DNA of 64,000 nt, taken from NCBI RefSeq assembly GCF_002215215.1, contig NZ_CP018632.1, positions 7,719,863-7,783,862 of the forward strand, given 5' to 3'. Positions 9,338 to 18,570 of this stretch are shown piece by piece. The notes beneath the pieces are model-generated. The model worked only from the letters and a program-made list of their open reading frames with translations, had not been told where the DNA came from and made no database searches. Each line of letters starts with the position of its first letter. Position 1 is the first letter of the stretch. Made by a program: the position numbers and the translations under genes. The DNA is from Granulosicoccus antarcticus IMCC3135. Lineage in GTDB: Bacteria > Pseudomonadota > Gammaproteobacteria > Granulosicoccales > Granulosicoccaceae.

Positions 9338-9604
9338 TCAGCGCTGCTTGTACTGTGTCGGGCAGTAGGCACGTACTACCCCCGCAGGACGCTTTGCGAC
9401 ATGCTTGGTCGAGCGACTTGACACACGCGCACGCCACGACCTGAATGAGCCTGCCTTCAGGTGGCTGCGCATCAGGCTAATCACCTGCTGCTCGCTGATA
9501 CCGTGACTGAGGGCAATGGCATCAAACGGTGTGCGATCCTCCCAGGCCATCTCAATGATGCGGGACAACTCGGCTTCCGAAAAAAGTGGCATTTTTTGTT
9601 TCAT
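9338..9604 (-). CDS. DUF2805 / TIGR03643 family small protein
   Basis: An 88-residue protein with the family core ELSRIIEMAWEDRTPFDAI, then EQQVISLMRSHLKAGSFRSWRARVS and TKHVAKRP. The first half looks like a helix-turn-helix-type helical bundle and the C-terminus is strongly basic, so nucleic-acid binding is conceivable, but the family has no established function. The gene is convergent with phaC, 67 bp apart. Start could also be the ATG at 9592. Family membership is fairly sure; role unknown. Confidence 0.8.
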   Translation of the reverse strand: MKQKMPLFSEAELSRIIEMAWEDRTPFDAIALSHGISEQQVISLMRSHLKAGSFRSWRARVSSRSTKHVAKRPAGVVRAYCPTQYKQR

Positions 9605-10131
9605 CGAATGATGAATACTCTCAGTTTGACAAGTGATTTGCAGATCACGATCAGCGTTGAAACAGCGTATTTCGTAAACGATCTTCGAAAGATACGTATC
9701 TTCTCAACTAACAGACCAACGGCTGCCAAAAAGTCGGTGGCGAGTATATTACTCGCTACACTTTTGCAGGAACACATCCAGCACCATGACGACTCATTGG
9801 GAGTGATAAGGACTTGCGCATACCTGCCGAGTGTTACTTTTCCTCCGTACCGATCGAAGAAAGTGGGCTGACCGGGCTCATCAGCTATCAACCCCTTTTG
9901 AGACAATCCATTATCAAGCGTAGTATTCTGGCAACCAGTCTTCTATCAATGGTCATGTCTGGCTTTAACGAGACCTTCATGTTCGACATTTCCAATTTTT
10001 CCACGCCCCTTTTCAGGAATGGATGCTTAATCTGTTACCTGGTGGATGCCATAGCCCACTAAGGCTCTTGCTTTACACATAGGTGCAGCTGCTGATAGTC
10101 GGTCTATCACAGATAATATGATTCAGAGAGC
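9605..10131. other. 527-bp stretch without a supported gene
   Basis: Located between the DUF2805 gene and the sensor-kinase gene, which are divergent. It is more A/T-rich than its neighbours. A 101-codon minus-strand frame (9601-9906) ends with an ATGA overlap onto the DUF2805 start, but it has no Shine-Dalgarno and its product resembles nothing I recognise. No tRNA or riboswitch fold was recognised. Promoters of the two flanking genes must lie here. Confidence 0.5.
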
Positions 10132-12789
10132 ATGTCGATCGTGAAAGGCAAGTCATCCATCAGCACCTTCATTTCATTACTGGTTCTTGGTGCAGGTTTT
10201 TTCCTTCTGGCTGTGTATCTGACTCTTTCCTACGGCTATCAGAAGGCACAATTTCGCCAGTCGTCAGAAAATCGACTCAATTTCATCGGGCCCCGGATAA
10301 TTCAGGTTACTCAACAACTGATAACTCTGGATGCCCGAGACGGTCTGGATCAGGAAATGCAGTCGATGCAAAAACTGCCGGGTGTTGGATTGATTGCCAT
10401 CGTCGATCAAAACAACAAGATCCTCTATTCAACGGACACCAGCTTACGCGGCCAGAGCCTCGACTCTACCGATCTGGCCATCGCAGCAGATCTCATTGCG
10501 AAGCCCGAAGATGGTATCAACCAGACTGTGTATCAGCGTGGTGCCCTTCAGCAGATGCTGGGGGTTTTCGGTTACAGCAAACCTGATGCGCGTTCGTCGA
10601 ATATCTCCCATCTCGTGATCAGCCTCAATATGCAGCGAACCTACCAGTCCTTACGACTGGCATTGCTGTCTCAGGCCCTGATTATTGGTTTGTTACTGAT
10701 CGTTGTTGCAAGCATCGTCTGGTATCTGCTGCAGCGAGTCGTCATCAAGCCATTGCAAGAGATCATCGCGACGACACGGGCCATTGCAGAGGGTGATTTC
10801 ACGGTGCGCAGCCACTTGTCGGTGAATAACGAGCTGGGGGAGATATCTGCAACCCTGGACTCACTGGCACAGTCCAGCCTGGAACAAGTCGATGCCCAGA
10901 ATACCCAGAGACGCCTGTCTCAGGTGGTCAACAGTATGGTTGACGAGGTGATTGTCTGCGATGCTGAAACGTTCGAGGTCATTAATACCAATAAGGCCGC
11001 CCAGACTAATCTTCGTTACAGCGACGCAGAATTAGTCGGCATGAAACCATGGCAGTTTGTAGAAAACCATTCTTATGCCAGCATGAGTAATTTTCTGGAT
11101 CCATTGCTGGATGGCCTTATTGACCACATCAGTTGCGAGTCACTGCATATACGCAAGGATGGAACAACCTATCCGGTCAGAGCCAGCATGCAGTACATGG
11201 AACATCAAACGCCGCCGGTGCTGGTTGCCATCTCTCAGGATCTCTCAGAGCTGCGCACTCAGGAGCTGCACGCGCAGCTGTGCGAAAGAGCCATGGATGC
11301 GGTAAGCGAGGGCATCATCATTACCGATGCGGGACAGTCCACCCGAACAATGGTCTATGTGAATCAGGCTGTTTGTGATATGTCGGGGTTTAGTCTGGAC
11401 GAGCTTCTGGGAAAAAGCACGCAGATGCTGCGCACGAGTAACGGAAATCAAATCGCCTTCTCGAAGATCGCCGATGCGATCAAGAAGGCTGAGTCAATCG
11501 AGGTTCAGATTGATGCCCTGAAAAAAGACGGCAGCGCCTATGTGACTGAAGTTTCCATGTCGCCGGTGTTCAACACATTGGGCGAGCTGACTAATTACAT
11601 TGGCATTCACCGCGATGTGACGCAGAAATTACTGACTGAAGAAAAACTGAACCAGGCTCAGAAGATCAAGGCAATCGGTCATTTGTCGGGCGGAGTGGCC
11701 CATGATTTCAACAACCTGCTGAGCGTTATCGTCGGCAATCTTGAACTGCTCAAAACAGGAGCACTGGACAAGGCCCAGCTAGCCAGAATAGAAGGCGCAG
11801 AGGTCGCAGCCCATATGGGCGCGCACCTGACGCGCAGACTCTTGTCGTTTGCCAGCCAGCAAAAACTTGCACCTATTGTGACGAACGTGAATGACCATGT
11901 CCGTAATGCTGCCGCCTTGCTGGCCCCAACCATTGGCGAGACCATTACGCTGACAGAAAATCTGGCTACCGATCTCTGGAGCACCCTCTCGGATCCCGGA
12001 GAGGTTGAAACAGCCGTCATCAACTTGACTATCAATGCTCGGGATGCAATGTCTCAGGGCGGAACCATCACCTTCATAACTGCCAATATAACTCTCGATG
12101 CTCAGAGCATGGATGGGGCGCTGGATATCGAACCGGGTGAGTACGTCCGATTGTGTGTCATGGATAATGGCCCGGGAATCAGCGAGGCGGTAAAGGCAAG
12201 AATCTTTGAACCTTTCTTTACCACCAAGCAAGATAGTGAAGGCAGCGGACTGGGCCTGGCATCGGTATTCGGTTTTGCAAAACAATCCGGCGGCTGTGTC
12301 GAAGTATCCTCTTCTGTCGGCGAAGGAACCGTTGTCAGTATCTATCTTCCCAGACATTTGTCAGAGGATGCCGGCTTGCATAAAAGCCCTGGAACTCTGG
12401 ATGAACCCTATCACTCCTTCAGCGACTCAACGGTACTGGTGGTCGAAGACAAGGCCATGGTACGAGAACTGACCGTGCACCAACTTCAGTCTCTCGGATT
12501 TACGACTCTTGAAGTAGAAAATGGTGTCAAAGCCATCGAGCTACTCGAATCGGGTGTAGAGGTCAGCATTGTGTTCTCGGACATCATCATGCCTGGAGGC
12601 ATGGATGGCTATGATGTTGCCCAATGGGTGAAAGAGAACCGACCACAGTGCCGCATGCTCCTGACCTCGGGATTTAACGGACCTGCTGACTGGCAGGAAG
12701 GCAACACCGAAGTCACCGATCTTCATGTACTGCAAAAACCGTATCGTCTGGATGATTTGCGCAATGCCTTACATGAAACTCTGAAGTGA
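10132..12789 (+). CDS. Hybrid sensor histidine kinase (HAMP-PAS-PAS-HisKA-HATPase-REC)
   Basis: An 885-residue membrane kinase. Order of parts: transmembrane helix (about 10-35), extracytoplasmic sensor region, second helix (about 180-205), HAMP (RVVIKPLQEIIATTRAIAEGDF), two PAS domains (about 255-370 and 385-505), phosphoacceptor H524 in GGVAHDFNNLL, ATPase boxes DNGPGIS and GSGLGLASVFG, and a C-terminal receiver with phosphorylatable D817 in FSDIIMPGGMDG. The HDFNN box is typical of kinases lacking a dedicated output domain. No response-regulator gene is adjacent, so it either signals through phosphorelay to a distant partner or uses its own receiver to tune its activity. The signal is unknown. 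Confidence 0.92.
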   Translation: MSIVKGKSSISTFISLLVLGAGFFLLAVYLTLSYGYQKAQFRQSSENRLNFIGPRIIQVTQQLITLDARDGLDQEMQSMQKLPGVGLIAIVDQNNKILYSTDTSLRGQSLDSTDLAIAADLIAKPEDGINQTVYQRGALQQMLGVFGYSKPDARSSNISHLVISLNMQRTYQSLRLALLSQALIIGLLLIVVASIVWYLLQRVVIKPLQEIIATTRAIAEGDFTVRSHLSVNNELGEISATLDSLAQSSLEQVDAQNTQRRLSQVVNSMVDEVIVCDAETFEVINTNKAAQTNLRYSDAELVGMKPWQFVENHSYASMSNFLDPLLDGLIDHISCESLHIRKDGTTYPVRASMQYMEHQTPPVLVAISQDLSELRTQELHAQLCERAMDAVSEGIIITDAGQSTRTMVYVNQAVCDMSGFSLDELLGKSTQMLRTSNGNQIAFSKIADAIKKAESIEVQIDALKKDGSAYVTEVSMSPVFNTLGELTNYIGIHRDVTQKLLTEEKLNQAQKIKAIGHLSGGVAHDFNNLLSVIVGNLELLKTGALDKAQLARIEGAEVAAHMGAHLTRRLLSFASQQKLAPIVTNVNDHVRNAAALLAPTIGETITLTENLATDLWSTLSDPGEVETAVINLTINARDAMSQGGTITFITANITLDAQSMDGALDIEPGEYVRLCVMDNGPGISEAVKARIFEPFFTTKQDSEGSGLGLASVFGFAKQSGGCVEVSSSVGEGTVVSIYLPRHLSEDAGLHKSPGTLDEPYHSFSDSTVLVVEDKAMVRELTVHQLQSLGFTTLEVENGVKAIELLESGVEVSIVFSDIIMPGGMDGYDVAQWVKENRPQCRMLLTSGFNGPADWQEGNTEVTDLHVLQKPYRLDDLRNALHETLK

Positions 12790-12803
12790 GTTGTGAGCCG
12801 AGC

Positions 12804-13148
12804 TCAGCTCTCCAGAATTGTCTCAAAACCACCATAGATCAAACGTTTACCGTCAAAGGGCATCTCCCCAGCCATATCCGGATCCTCCATGACGGCCTGC
12901 ATCCCGGCATTGCGCACCTCCTTGGAAGGCCACAGGATCCAGGAGCAGACAACCGTTTCATCCGGTTTGCACTTGACCGCCATGGGTAGTGAGGTAACTT
13001 CACCCTCTGGAATATCATCTCCCCAGTTCTCTACCAGTTGCAATGCGCCGTGCTTCTTGAAGACGGTGGCGGCCATGCGAGCGTGATCAATATAGGTTTG
13101 CTTGTTGGCCGTTGGAACGGCGGCAATCATGCAGTCAACATAGGTCAT
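12804..13148 (-). CDS. DUF1428 family protein
   Basis: A 114-residue protein of the DUF1428 family, recognised by MTYVDCMIAAVPTANKQTY at the N-terminus, VENWGDDIPEGEVTSLPMAV in the middle and a C-terminal GGFETILE segment. The fold is expected to be a dimeric ferredoxin-like alpha/beta barrel of the YbaA kind. The biological role is not established. It is convergent with the kinase gene, with 14 bp between the two stops, and 80 bp separate it from the permease gene behind it. Confidence 0.85.
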   Translation of the reverse strand: MTYVDCMIAAVPTANKQTYIDHARMAATVFKKHGALQLVENWGDDIPEGEVTSLPMAVKCKPDETVVCSWILWPSKEVRNAGMQAVMEDPDMAGEMPFDGKRLIYGGFETILES

Positions 13149-13228
13149 GAAGCTACTCCTGTATTTTCTGGCGACAGATTCAAAGGATCGTTGATGGGTT
13201 CACGAGCTTTGAGCATACACCGACATTG

Positions 13229-14770
13229 TCAGCCAAATAACGCACTGTAAAGTACAACCCATGCAGACAGCACCAAGGCGGCCACCACAGTGTAGACACC
13301 GTTCCATTTCAAGCCGACATGGCTGGCACTGACATTGGCAAATGAACCTATCAACATGGTGGTGGCAGTAAACGGCGAACAGGCACCGCTGAGCGACCAG
13401 CCCGCGGTAATAGCGACCATAATGGCGGTCGGTTCGACACCTAATGCGGCAGCTCCCGGTAAAATAGGTGCAAAGAGCGAAACGGCCAGTATCGGGTTCA
13501 TGCCAACCTGGCCCGTCAGTGGAATGAGCCAGACGAGCGATACGAGAATTATCCAGGTGGGAACACTGGACAGGTCGATACCTGCCGAGCTCACAACAGG
13601 GGCCAGCAACATACCGCCCATCGTGCCGATATACCCCGCCATCATCAGCAAAGTAAGCTCATTGCGGAAAGCGGGAAGATCCACGTTGATATACAGCTGA
13701 GCCCGCTTTACTAACGCACGCACAGGCCTGTCATGACGTGACTGCCAGGCAATCCAGCCCAAGGCAATCAGGGGCACGACCGTCAGCACAATGCCAGCAA
13801 CCCGCACGCCACTGAGCCAGTGCAGTATTGCGGCAACGCTGCCCAGAATGCCAAGTAGCAGCAATAGTGGAAACACACTGAACCACGAACCTTCTATTTT
13901 TCCGCGCACAGGTACCGGTGCCGACGCCGATAACCGAGGCTTGAACAGACTATCCATGGCCCAACCGATGCCGGAGACAATGATGCCTGTAAGCATGCAG
14001 GGCCAGAACCCCTTCGCCCAGGTGGCACCGGGAATGACCGTCGTGGTAATGACGACGGCAAATGATAATGGCGACCACGGCAAGGTGGCTATGAAGCCGC
14101 GCTGAATAGCCAGCAACATCCTGCGCGTGCGATGCAGCCGGATTTCCTCATTGGGCTCCTTGTTGGCACTAGCCATCGCAAGGCTGCCCAGTAACGCGAT
14201 AGCACCATAGTTGAGGAGCAGTGCAAATGCCTGGGCCCCCACGGTCAGTGCCGCATAGCGTCTGCCAGGAGGTTGTTGCGCGAGAAAAACGCCACATTGT
14301 TCAATGGCCTTCGAGCTGCCAGCCGCATTGCGCAAGGTATTGAGTGCACAGAAAAAAGCGCCAATGAAAGCGGCAGTACCCAAGCCTTTTTCGATTCTGT
14401 CGGACCAGTCCGGCATCGTATTGATGGTCATCAGTGTCAATACAACAGCCACGATGATGAACGCCAGGCGGGTCCCTCTGACACGAGTCGCAAACAAAGC
14501 ACTTACCAGCACAACCAGAACAGAATTGGCAATCGCGAACGGCAGCTCGGGTTGCCACTCGTGCAGGACTGCCAGAACAGTGATGCCGACCAACAGCCAG
14601 CCATTGACTCGTTCCGAAAGCGGATACGGCCGAATTGAATGTGTGCTCAAGTCGATAATTACAGTCGGTTGGTTGCTCGCCCCGATCAGAGGAACCGAAC
14701 GCTCCTCGTCGAGCGCCTCTGAGCGGATATCTTGCGGCCGATTACATGGATTTTGCCGGTGACCCGGCAT
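13229..14770 (-). CDS. Polytopic inner-membrane permease, substrate unknown
   Basis: About 513 residues with roughly 11-12 hydrophobic segments beginning near residue 50. The helices and glycine-rich re-entrant-like stretches (VGMNPILAVSLFAP, SGACSPFTATTMLIG) recall the ion-transporter superfamily that includes ArsB, NhaD and DcuC-type carriers, but I could not assign a family. The first 35 residues are hydrophilic. Start is uncertain: ATG 14770 was chosen over GTG 14782, and later starts are possible. The gene stands between DUF1428 and the TagJ-like gene without a meaningful partner. Confidence 0.7.
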   Translation of the reverse strand: MPGHRQNPCNRPQDIRSEALDEERSVPLIGASNQPTVIIDLSTHSIRPYPLSERVNGWLLVGITVLAVLHEWQPELPFAIANSVLVVLVSALFATRVRGTRLAFIIVAVVLTLMTINTMPDWSDRIEKGLGTAAFIGAFFCALNTLRNAAGSSKAIEQCGVFLAQQPPGRRYAALTVGAQAFALLLNYGAIALLGSLAMASANKEPNEEIRLHRTRRMLLAIQRGFIATLPWSPLSFAVVITTTVIPGATWAKGFWPCMLTGIIVSGIGWAMDSLFKPRLSASAPVPVRGKIEGSWFSVFPLLLLLGILGSVAAILHWLSGVRVAGIVLTVVPLIALGWIAWQSRHDRPVRALVKRAQLYINVDLPAFRNELTLLMMAGYIGTMGGMLLAPVVSSAGIDLSSVPTWIILVSLVWLIPLTGQVGMNPILAVSLFAPILPGAAALGVEPTAIMVAITAGWSLSGACSPFTATTMLIGSFANVSASHVGLKWNGVYTVVAALVLSAWVVLYSALFG

Positions 14771-14894
14771 TATTGGCTGCACTGTCGGCGTAGTGTGTCA
14801 CGACTCAGAGCCTGCTGCACGATCCTGCATCAGCCTGGAATACGATTCTCGACTAGCTCAACGATAAATTCAAACTGGAACGCCTCAGGCTTCG

Positions 14895-15737
14895 TTATTG
14901 CCCACTGCCGGTATCCAGACTCGGATCAAATCCAGTTTCGAATACGATCTTGTGCGCCTGCAACAACGGATATTCATCATTTTCAGTGGCAAACATGCGT
15001 TGCCCCGAGCCGATGTAGAAGCGTTCACCGATATCGGTCCAGTCAGTTTTTCTGGCTAACGCACTCTGCGGATCACTCACTGTTGCCAGGCCCGGGTATC
15101 GCGTCGGCATGAACCCGGCTGAACTACTTTTGTTGACCCATCGCACCTGTATTGGCAGCCAGACAAGATCACGTAAACACTGCGGCTCGGAAAACGAAAT
15201 TTCAGCGATATTGTCGAAGGGAACCCAGCAGTATTTGCAATCGAGAATGATCTCGAAAATCGGGCCAAGCCGCATGTCTGCATCACTTATCCATGAAAAA
15301 GACTGACCATCGATCGTGCCGGAGCGTGGCGCGGCCTGCTCCATCGCTTTCATGTCCCGTTCATTAGCCAGCGAACCGTTGCCATTTTCGGCCAGTTGCA
15401 GTGATTGTATGAGCGTAGCCAGCCAGCTATCGGGCTCGCCAAAGATCAGGGGCGCACGCTCACCAATGAAAACCTCATCACGAAAGACTTCGCATTGCAG
15501 CAGTTTTCGATAGGTTTGAGCCATCAGAAAGGCCCCCTTGTTCATACCTGCAGCCGTTTCCAACTGATTCAACGCCAGATCCCAGTTGCCCATGACACTG
15601 AGCAACTCGAATAACAATGTCTGCATTTCAGAATTGGCAGGCTCATCACTCAGCCCGTCTCGCAGTGCCTCAAGCGCCGCTTCAAGCTGTCCTGCGTCAA
15701 TGCATTCTTCAACGTTCACGATGGCCTGCATCTCCAT
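14895..15737 (-). CDS. TagJ/ImpE-like type VI secretion accessory protein (orphan)
   Basis: A 280-residue protein whose N-terminal half is a TPR-like helical repeat (AGQLEAALEALRDGLSDEPA, LLSVMGNWDLALNQLETAAG) and whose second half is the ImpE/SciE domain (ISDADMRLGPIFEIILDCKY, PFDNIAEISF, LRDLVWLPIQVRW). In type VI secretion systems such proteins bind the sheath protein TssB. No tss, hcp or vgrG gene is visible in the window, so this copy is isolated. The next gene to the right is divergent and belongs to the pigment cluster. Start at 15737 or 15731. Confidence 0.82.
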   Translation of the reverse strand: MEMQAIVNVEECIDAGQLEAALEALRDGLSDEPANSEMQTLLFELLSVMGNWDLALNQLETAAGMNKGAFLMAQTYRKLLQCEVFRDEVFIGERAPLIFGEPDSWLATLIQSLQLAENGNGSLANERDMKAMEQAAPRSGTIDGQSFSWISDADMRLGPIFEIILDCKYCWVPFDNIAEISFSEPQCLRDLVWLPIQVRWVNKSSSAGFMPTRYPGLATVSDPQSALARKTDWTDIGERFYIGSGQRMFATENDEYPLLQAHKIVFETGFDPSLDTGSGQ

Positions 15738-15826
15738 GACGATTTGAACTCAACATGAATTATTTGCAAACAATACAGTCCAATTGCCGAGTGCGCTCTG
15801 ATTCGTAGCTGGTCAAATTATCAGGA

Positions 15827-15844
15827 ACCGCCGAACCTGGCGGT
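15827..15844. repeat. Small hairpin in the APE cluster leader region
   Basis: ACCGCC at 15827-15832 and GGCGGT at 15839-15844 form a perfect 6-bp stem with a 6-base loop, in the 282-bp divergent region between the TagJ-like gene and the first APE gene. No U-run follows, so it is more likely an operator or leader structure than a terminator. Function is unproven. Confidence 0.35.
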
Positions 15845-16019
15845 AAGAGTGTGAGCAGGTATTGATATTTTTTTGCCCCTGGCAAGTATTATTTCGATCC
15901 CGGACGGCACGACTCTCGGTGTTTGTAGTTCTTCGAATGACACAGCTACACTACTCCGCTAACCTGATGATTCGACGCCACACGGCGCAAGGGGCTCAGG
16001 CCAGTCGGAGTTATTGTTT

Positions 16020-16712
16020 ATGTTGACAGGATCGTCTACAAATCACGCCAATGGAGAGTCGCTCTATGCCAGCCTGGTCATGGAAAACTGGCTGGGTTGG
16101 TCAGAAGATGGTGACAGTAGTATCGCTGTGCCCCAACATTACTTGTTGCCGCAACGTGATAGCGTTCCCGCCTCGTTAAGACGTCGTCTCAGCCCTGTCG
16201 GTCTGGCTACCTGCAGTATTCTGTCGAGCCTGGCCGGTGATTCCGATATTCCCGTGATTTACGTCTCACGGCACGGTCGAGCTGGCAATACGCTGCTACT
16301 GCTACGAGAACTAGCCAACGAAGGCAGTATATCTCCCAGCCGCTTTTCCTTATCGGTACATAATGCGGTGGCAGGTATCTACAGCATTGCGAATAAGCAC
16401 CTTAACTCCATACAGGCAATCTCGGCCAGTGGTGACGAGCTGCAAGCACTGGCACTGGAAGCCATCGCCTACCTGCGAACAGGTACAACCGCGGTTGTTG
16501 CCGTTTTCGCAGAAGAAGCCTTTCCGGATCATTACAAAGCCTACACCAGTGGCCCGAACCAGGGCTGTGTCGTAGGCATGCGCCTGTCCTTGAACCCGGA
16601 CCTGCAACTGTACCCCGACATGCCACCGCTGCCGGACAAGCACGGCAGCAACCCACTGGATGTGCTGCAGTGGCTGGGAAGCTACAAACAGTGTAAAGAA
16701 CGGACGCTCTGA
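16020..16712 (+). CDS. apeC: APE chain-length-factor-like ketosynthase partner (ApeC-like)
   Basis: A 230-residue protein with the short ketoacyl-synthase-like N-terminal domain found in aryl-polyene clusters. Visible landmarks are IPVIYVSRHGRAGNTLLLL and RFSLSVHNAVAGIYSIA. It has no KS nucleophile cysteine, as expected of a chain-length factor that pairs with the true ketosynthase ApeO. The frame opens at TTG 16014, but ATG 16020 has GGAG nine bases upstream and is preferred. It is the first gene of a 17-gene plus-strand array and shares one base with the next gene (TGATG). Confidence 0.85.
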   Translation: MLTGSSTNHANGESLYASLVMENWLGWSEDGDSSIAVPQHYLLPQRDSVPASLRRRLSPVGLATCSILSSLAGDSDIPVIYVSRHGRAGNTLLLLRELANEGSISPSRFSLSVHNAVAGIYSIANKHLNSIQAISASGDELQALALEAIAYLRTGTTAVVAVFAEEAFPDHYKAYTSGPNQGCVVGMRLSLNPDLQLYPDMPPLPDKHGSNPLDVLQWLGSYKQCKERTL

Positions 16713-17524
16713 TGCACCTACCTGATCCATGGCCCAGGCGCCTGAACCGACTCAGGCGTGCAATCGGAACTTACCTGTCCTTCACCGTTTTCGGAATCGG
16801 TGGCCTGTTCATCGGTCTGCTGGCCTCACCTGTACTCACGCTGATGGAACGCGACGTCGGGCGGCGTCAGAAAAAAGCCCGTGCCATGATTCGCTGGTGT
16901 TTCTGCCGATTCATCGACGTCATGGAAGGCCTGGGCGTCATGCAACACGACTTTGAACATGTGGAGCGGCTACAACGCCCCGGCTTGCTGATTCTGGCTA
17001 ACCACCCGACCCTGGTCGATGTCATCTATCTGGTGGCCCACGTTCCGCACGCCGTTTGCATCATCAAGGAAAAACTCACCACTAACATCTTTACCCGTGG
17101 GCCAGTTCTGGCCGCCGGTTATATTACCAATTCAGACCCTGAGCGAGTAATGGCCGAGGCTGCTCGACGCATGGCTGAGGGTGAATCCCTGATTCTGTTC
17201 CCGGAAGGCACTCGCAGCACACCTGGTGAGCAACTGGTCATGCAACGCGGGGCTGCCAATATTGCGCTGCATACCGGAGCGACAATAACGCCTGTTCTGA
17301 TAGACTGCCGCCCCTCCGCGCTGAATAATGTAGATCGTTGGTACCAGATTCCAGCCGAGAAAGTTCAACTGACGCTGCAGGTGCAGGATGACCTGCCGCT
17401 GAAGGTGGACAGTACGCTTCCGAGACGCCTGGCGTCGAGACAATTGACAGACAGTCTCAGCCGCTACTTCAATACAAACATGAGCCGATTTCTGGATGAA
17501 CACATCGACCGACCTGACGCTTGA
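16712..17524 (+). CDS. apeD: PlsC-like acyltransferase of the APE cluster
   Basis: A 270-residue lysophospholipid-acyltransferase family protein with a transmembrane segment near residues 20-45. Catalytic NHPTLVD (an H-x4-D motif) and the substrate-binding FPEGTRST motif are present. In aryl-polyene clusters such an enzyme is thought to attach the acyl or polyene chain to a membrane lipid core, anchoring the pigment in the outer membrane. The start overlaps the previous stop and its 3' end overlaps the first ACP gene by 29 bp. The precise substrate is inferred from context. Confidence 0.9.
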   Translation: MHLPDPWPRRLNRLRRAIGTYLSFTVFGIGGLFIGLLASPVLTLMERDVGRRQKKARAMIRWCFCRFIDVMEGLGVMQHDFEHVERLQRPGLLILANHPTLVDVIYLVAHVPHAVCIIKEKLTTNIFTRGPVLAAGYITNSDPERVMAEAARRMAEGESLILFPEGTRSTPGEQLVMQRGAANIALHTGATITPVLIDCRPSALNNVDRWYQIPAEKVQLTLQVQDDLPLKVDSTLPRRLASRQLTDSLSRYFNTNMSRFLDEHIDRPDA

Positions 17525-17765
17525 GCTAAAGCGCGTCATCATCGAGACATTGGAACTCGAAGATATTACGCCAGAAGATATCAATGCGGATGAGCCCCTT
17601 TTCGGAGAAGGACTCGGCCTGGACTCCATTGACGCTCTAGAATTGGGTCTGATGCTGCAGAAACGCTACGGCATTAAACTGAACGCCGAGTCGGATGATA
17701 CCCATCGTCATTTTTCCAGCCTGAACGCATTGCGAGCGCTGGTGGAGTCACAGCGTGAAAAATAG
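17496..17765 (+). CDS. apeE: Acyl carrier protein 1 of the APE cluster
   Basis: An 89-residue acidic four-helix carrier protein with the phosphopantetheine attachment serine in GLGLDSIDALEL. The G-x-D-S-I-D core is typical of aryl-polyene carriers. It would be loaded with the aryl starter or the growing chain. It overlaps the acyltransferase gene by 29 bp and the second ACP gene by 11 bp. The phosphopantetheinyl transferase encoded at 31528 is a likely activating enzyme. Confidence 0.92.
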   Translation: MNTSTDLTLELKRVIIETLELEDITPEDINADEPLFGEGLGLDSIDALELGLMLQKRYGIKLNAESDDTHRHFSSLNALRALVESQREK

Positions 17766-18036
17766 TAATTCAACGCCAGAAACGGAAAACGGTATGGATA
17801 CCAAAGTGTTCGATCATATTCGCGACACATTGAACAGCATGTTCGATATCGACAAGAACAAGATCACACCTGAAGCACGTCTTTATGAAGATCTGGATAT
17901 CGACAGCATCGATGCCGTCGATCTGGTCGTGGAGTTGAAGAGCTTCACTGGCAGCCGCATCAATCCGGATGATTTTAAATCGGTGCGAACCATTCAGGAT
18001 GTGGTGTCTGCCGTCGAACGGCTCATGAAGCCCTGA
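17755..18036 (+). CDS. apeF: Acyl carrier protein 2 of the APE cluster
   Basis: A second carrier protein with the attachment serine in LDIDSIDAVDLV. GTG 17755 has GGAG seven bases upstream and gives 93 residues; ATG 17794 would give 80 residues beginning MDTKVFDHIR, which is the more usual ACP N-terminus. Either start is possible. Two distinct ACPs next to each other is the standard arrangement in aryl-polyene clusters, where one is thought to carry the aryl starter and the other the extender units. Confidence 0.92.
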   Translation: MKNSNSTPETENGMDTKVFDHIRDTLNSMFDIDKNKITPEARLYEDLDIDSIDAVDLVVELKSFTGSRINPDDFKSVRTIQDVVSAVERLMKP

Positions 18037-18050
18037 CCGGAGACGTATTC

Positions 18051-18569
18051 GTGCTGGAAAGACTAGGCACGGGGATCGCCTTATTGTGGCCAGCGATGGT
18101 GTACCTGTTGCATCAGCAACTGGGTGCATGGCCATTATTGCTGGTCGGCTCAATGCTGCTGGCCTGGCGCATGCCGCGTGCGCGCGGTATTGCGCTGGCA
18201 GTGGCTGCGATGCTTTTGCTGCCCGGCCTGTTTGGCCAACCCGAACTGGGTATGCGCTTTTACCCCGTAGGAGTCAGCCTTGCCATGTTGTTGCTCTTTG
18301 GCAGCAGCCTGATCTCAGGCATGCCAATGGTAGAGCAGATCGCCCGCTTGAAGGACCCACAATTGCCCGCTGCCGCTATTCCCTATACCCGTAAAGTCAC
18401 CTGGGCATGGTGCCTGTTCTTTGTAGTGAACGGCAGCATTGCCGCATGGACCGCAGTCTATGGCAGCATGCAGCAATGGCTGAGCTACAACGGACTCATC
18501 AGTTATTGCCTGATGGGACTGATGTTTGCCGTCGAGTGGTGCTTACGTCCCCGCCAGCAAACTCACTGA
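18051..18569 (+). CDS. apeG: Membrane protein of the APE cluster (ApeG-like)
   Basis: A 172-residue protein with five or six hydrophobic segments and little soluble sequence, matching the COG4648-type membrane protein found at this place in aryl-polyene clusters. GTG 18051 is preceded by GGAG. A conserved-looking stretch reads IARLKDPQLPAAAIPYTRKVTWAW between helices. Its biochemical role is not known; location and conservation suggest help with membrane assembly or export of the pigment. Confidence 0.8.
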   Translation: MLERLGTGIALLWPAMVYLLHQQLGAWPLLLVGSMLLAWRMPRARGIALAVAAMLLLPGLFGQPELGMRFYPVGVSLAMLLLFGSSLISGMPMVEQIARLKDPQLPAAAIPYTRKVTWAWCLFFVVNGSIAAWTAVYGSMQQWLSYNGLISYCLMGLMFAVEWCLRPRQQTH

Positions 18570-18570
18570 C

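Noticed and set aside
9601..9906. Minus-strand 101-codon frame overlapping the DUF2805 start by ATGA
   Set aside because: No Shine-Dalgarno, no recognisable domain, A/T-rich composition unlike its neighbours; kept only as a question about the gap.
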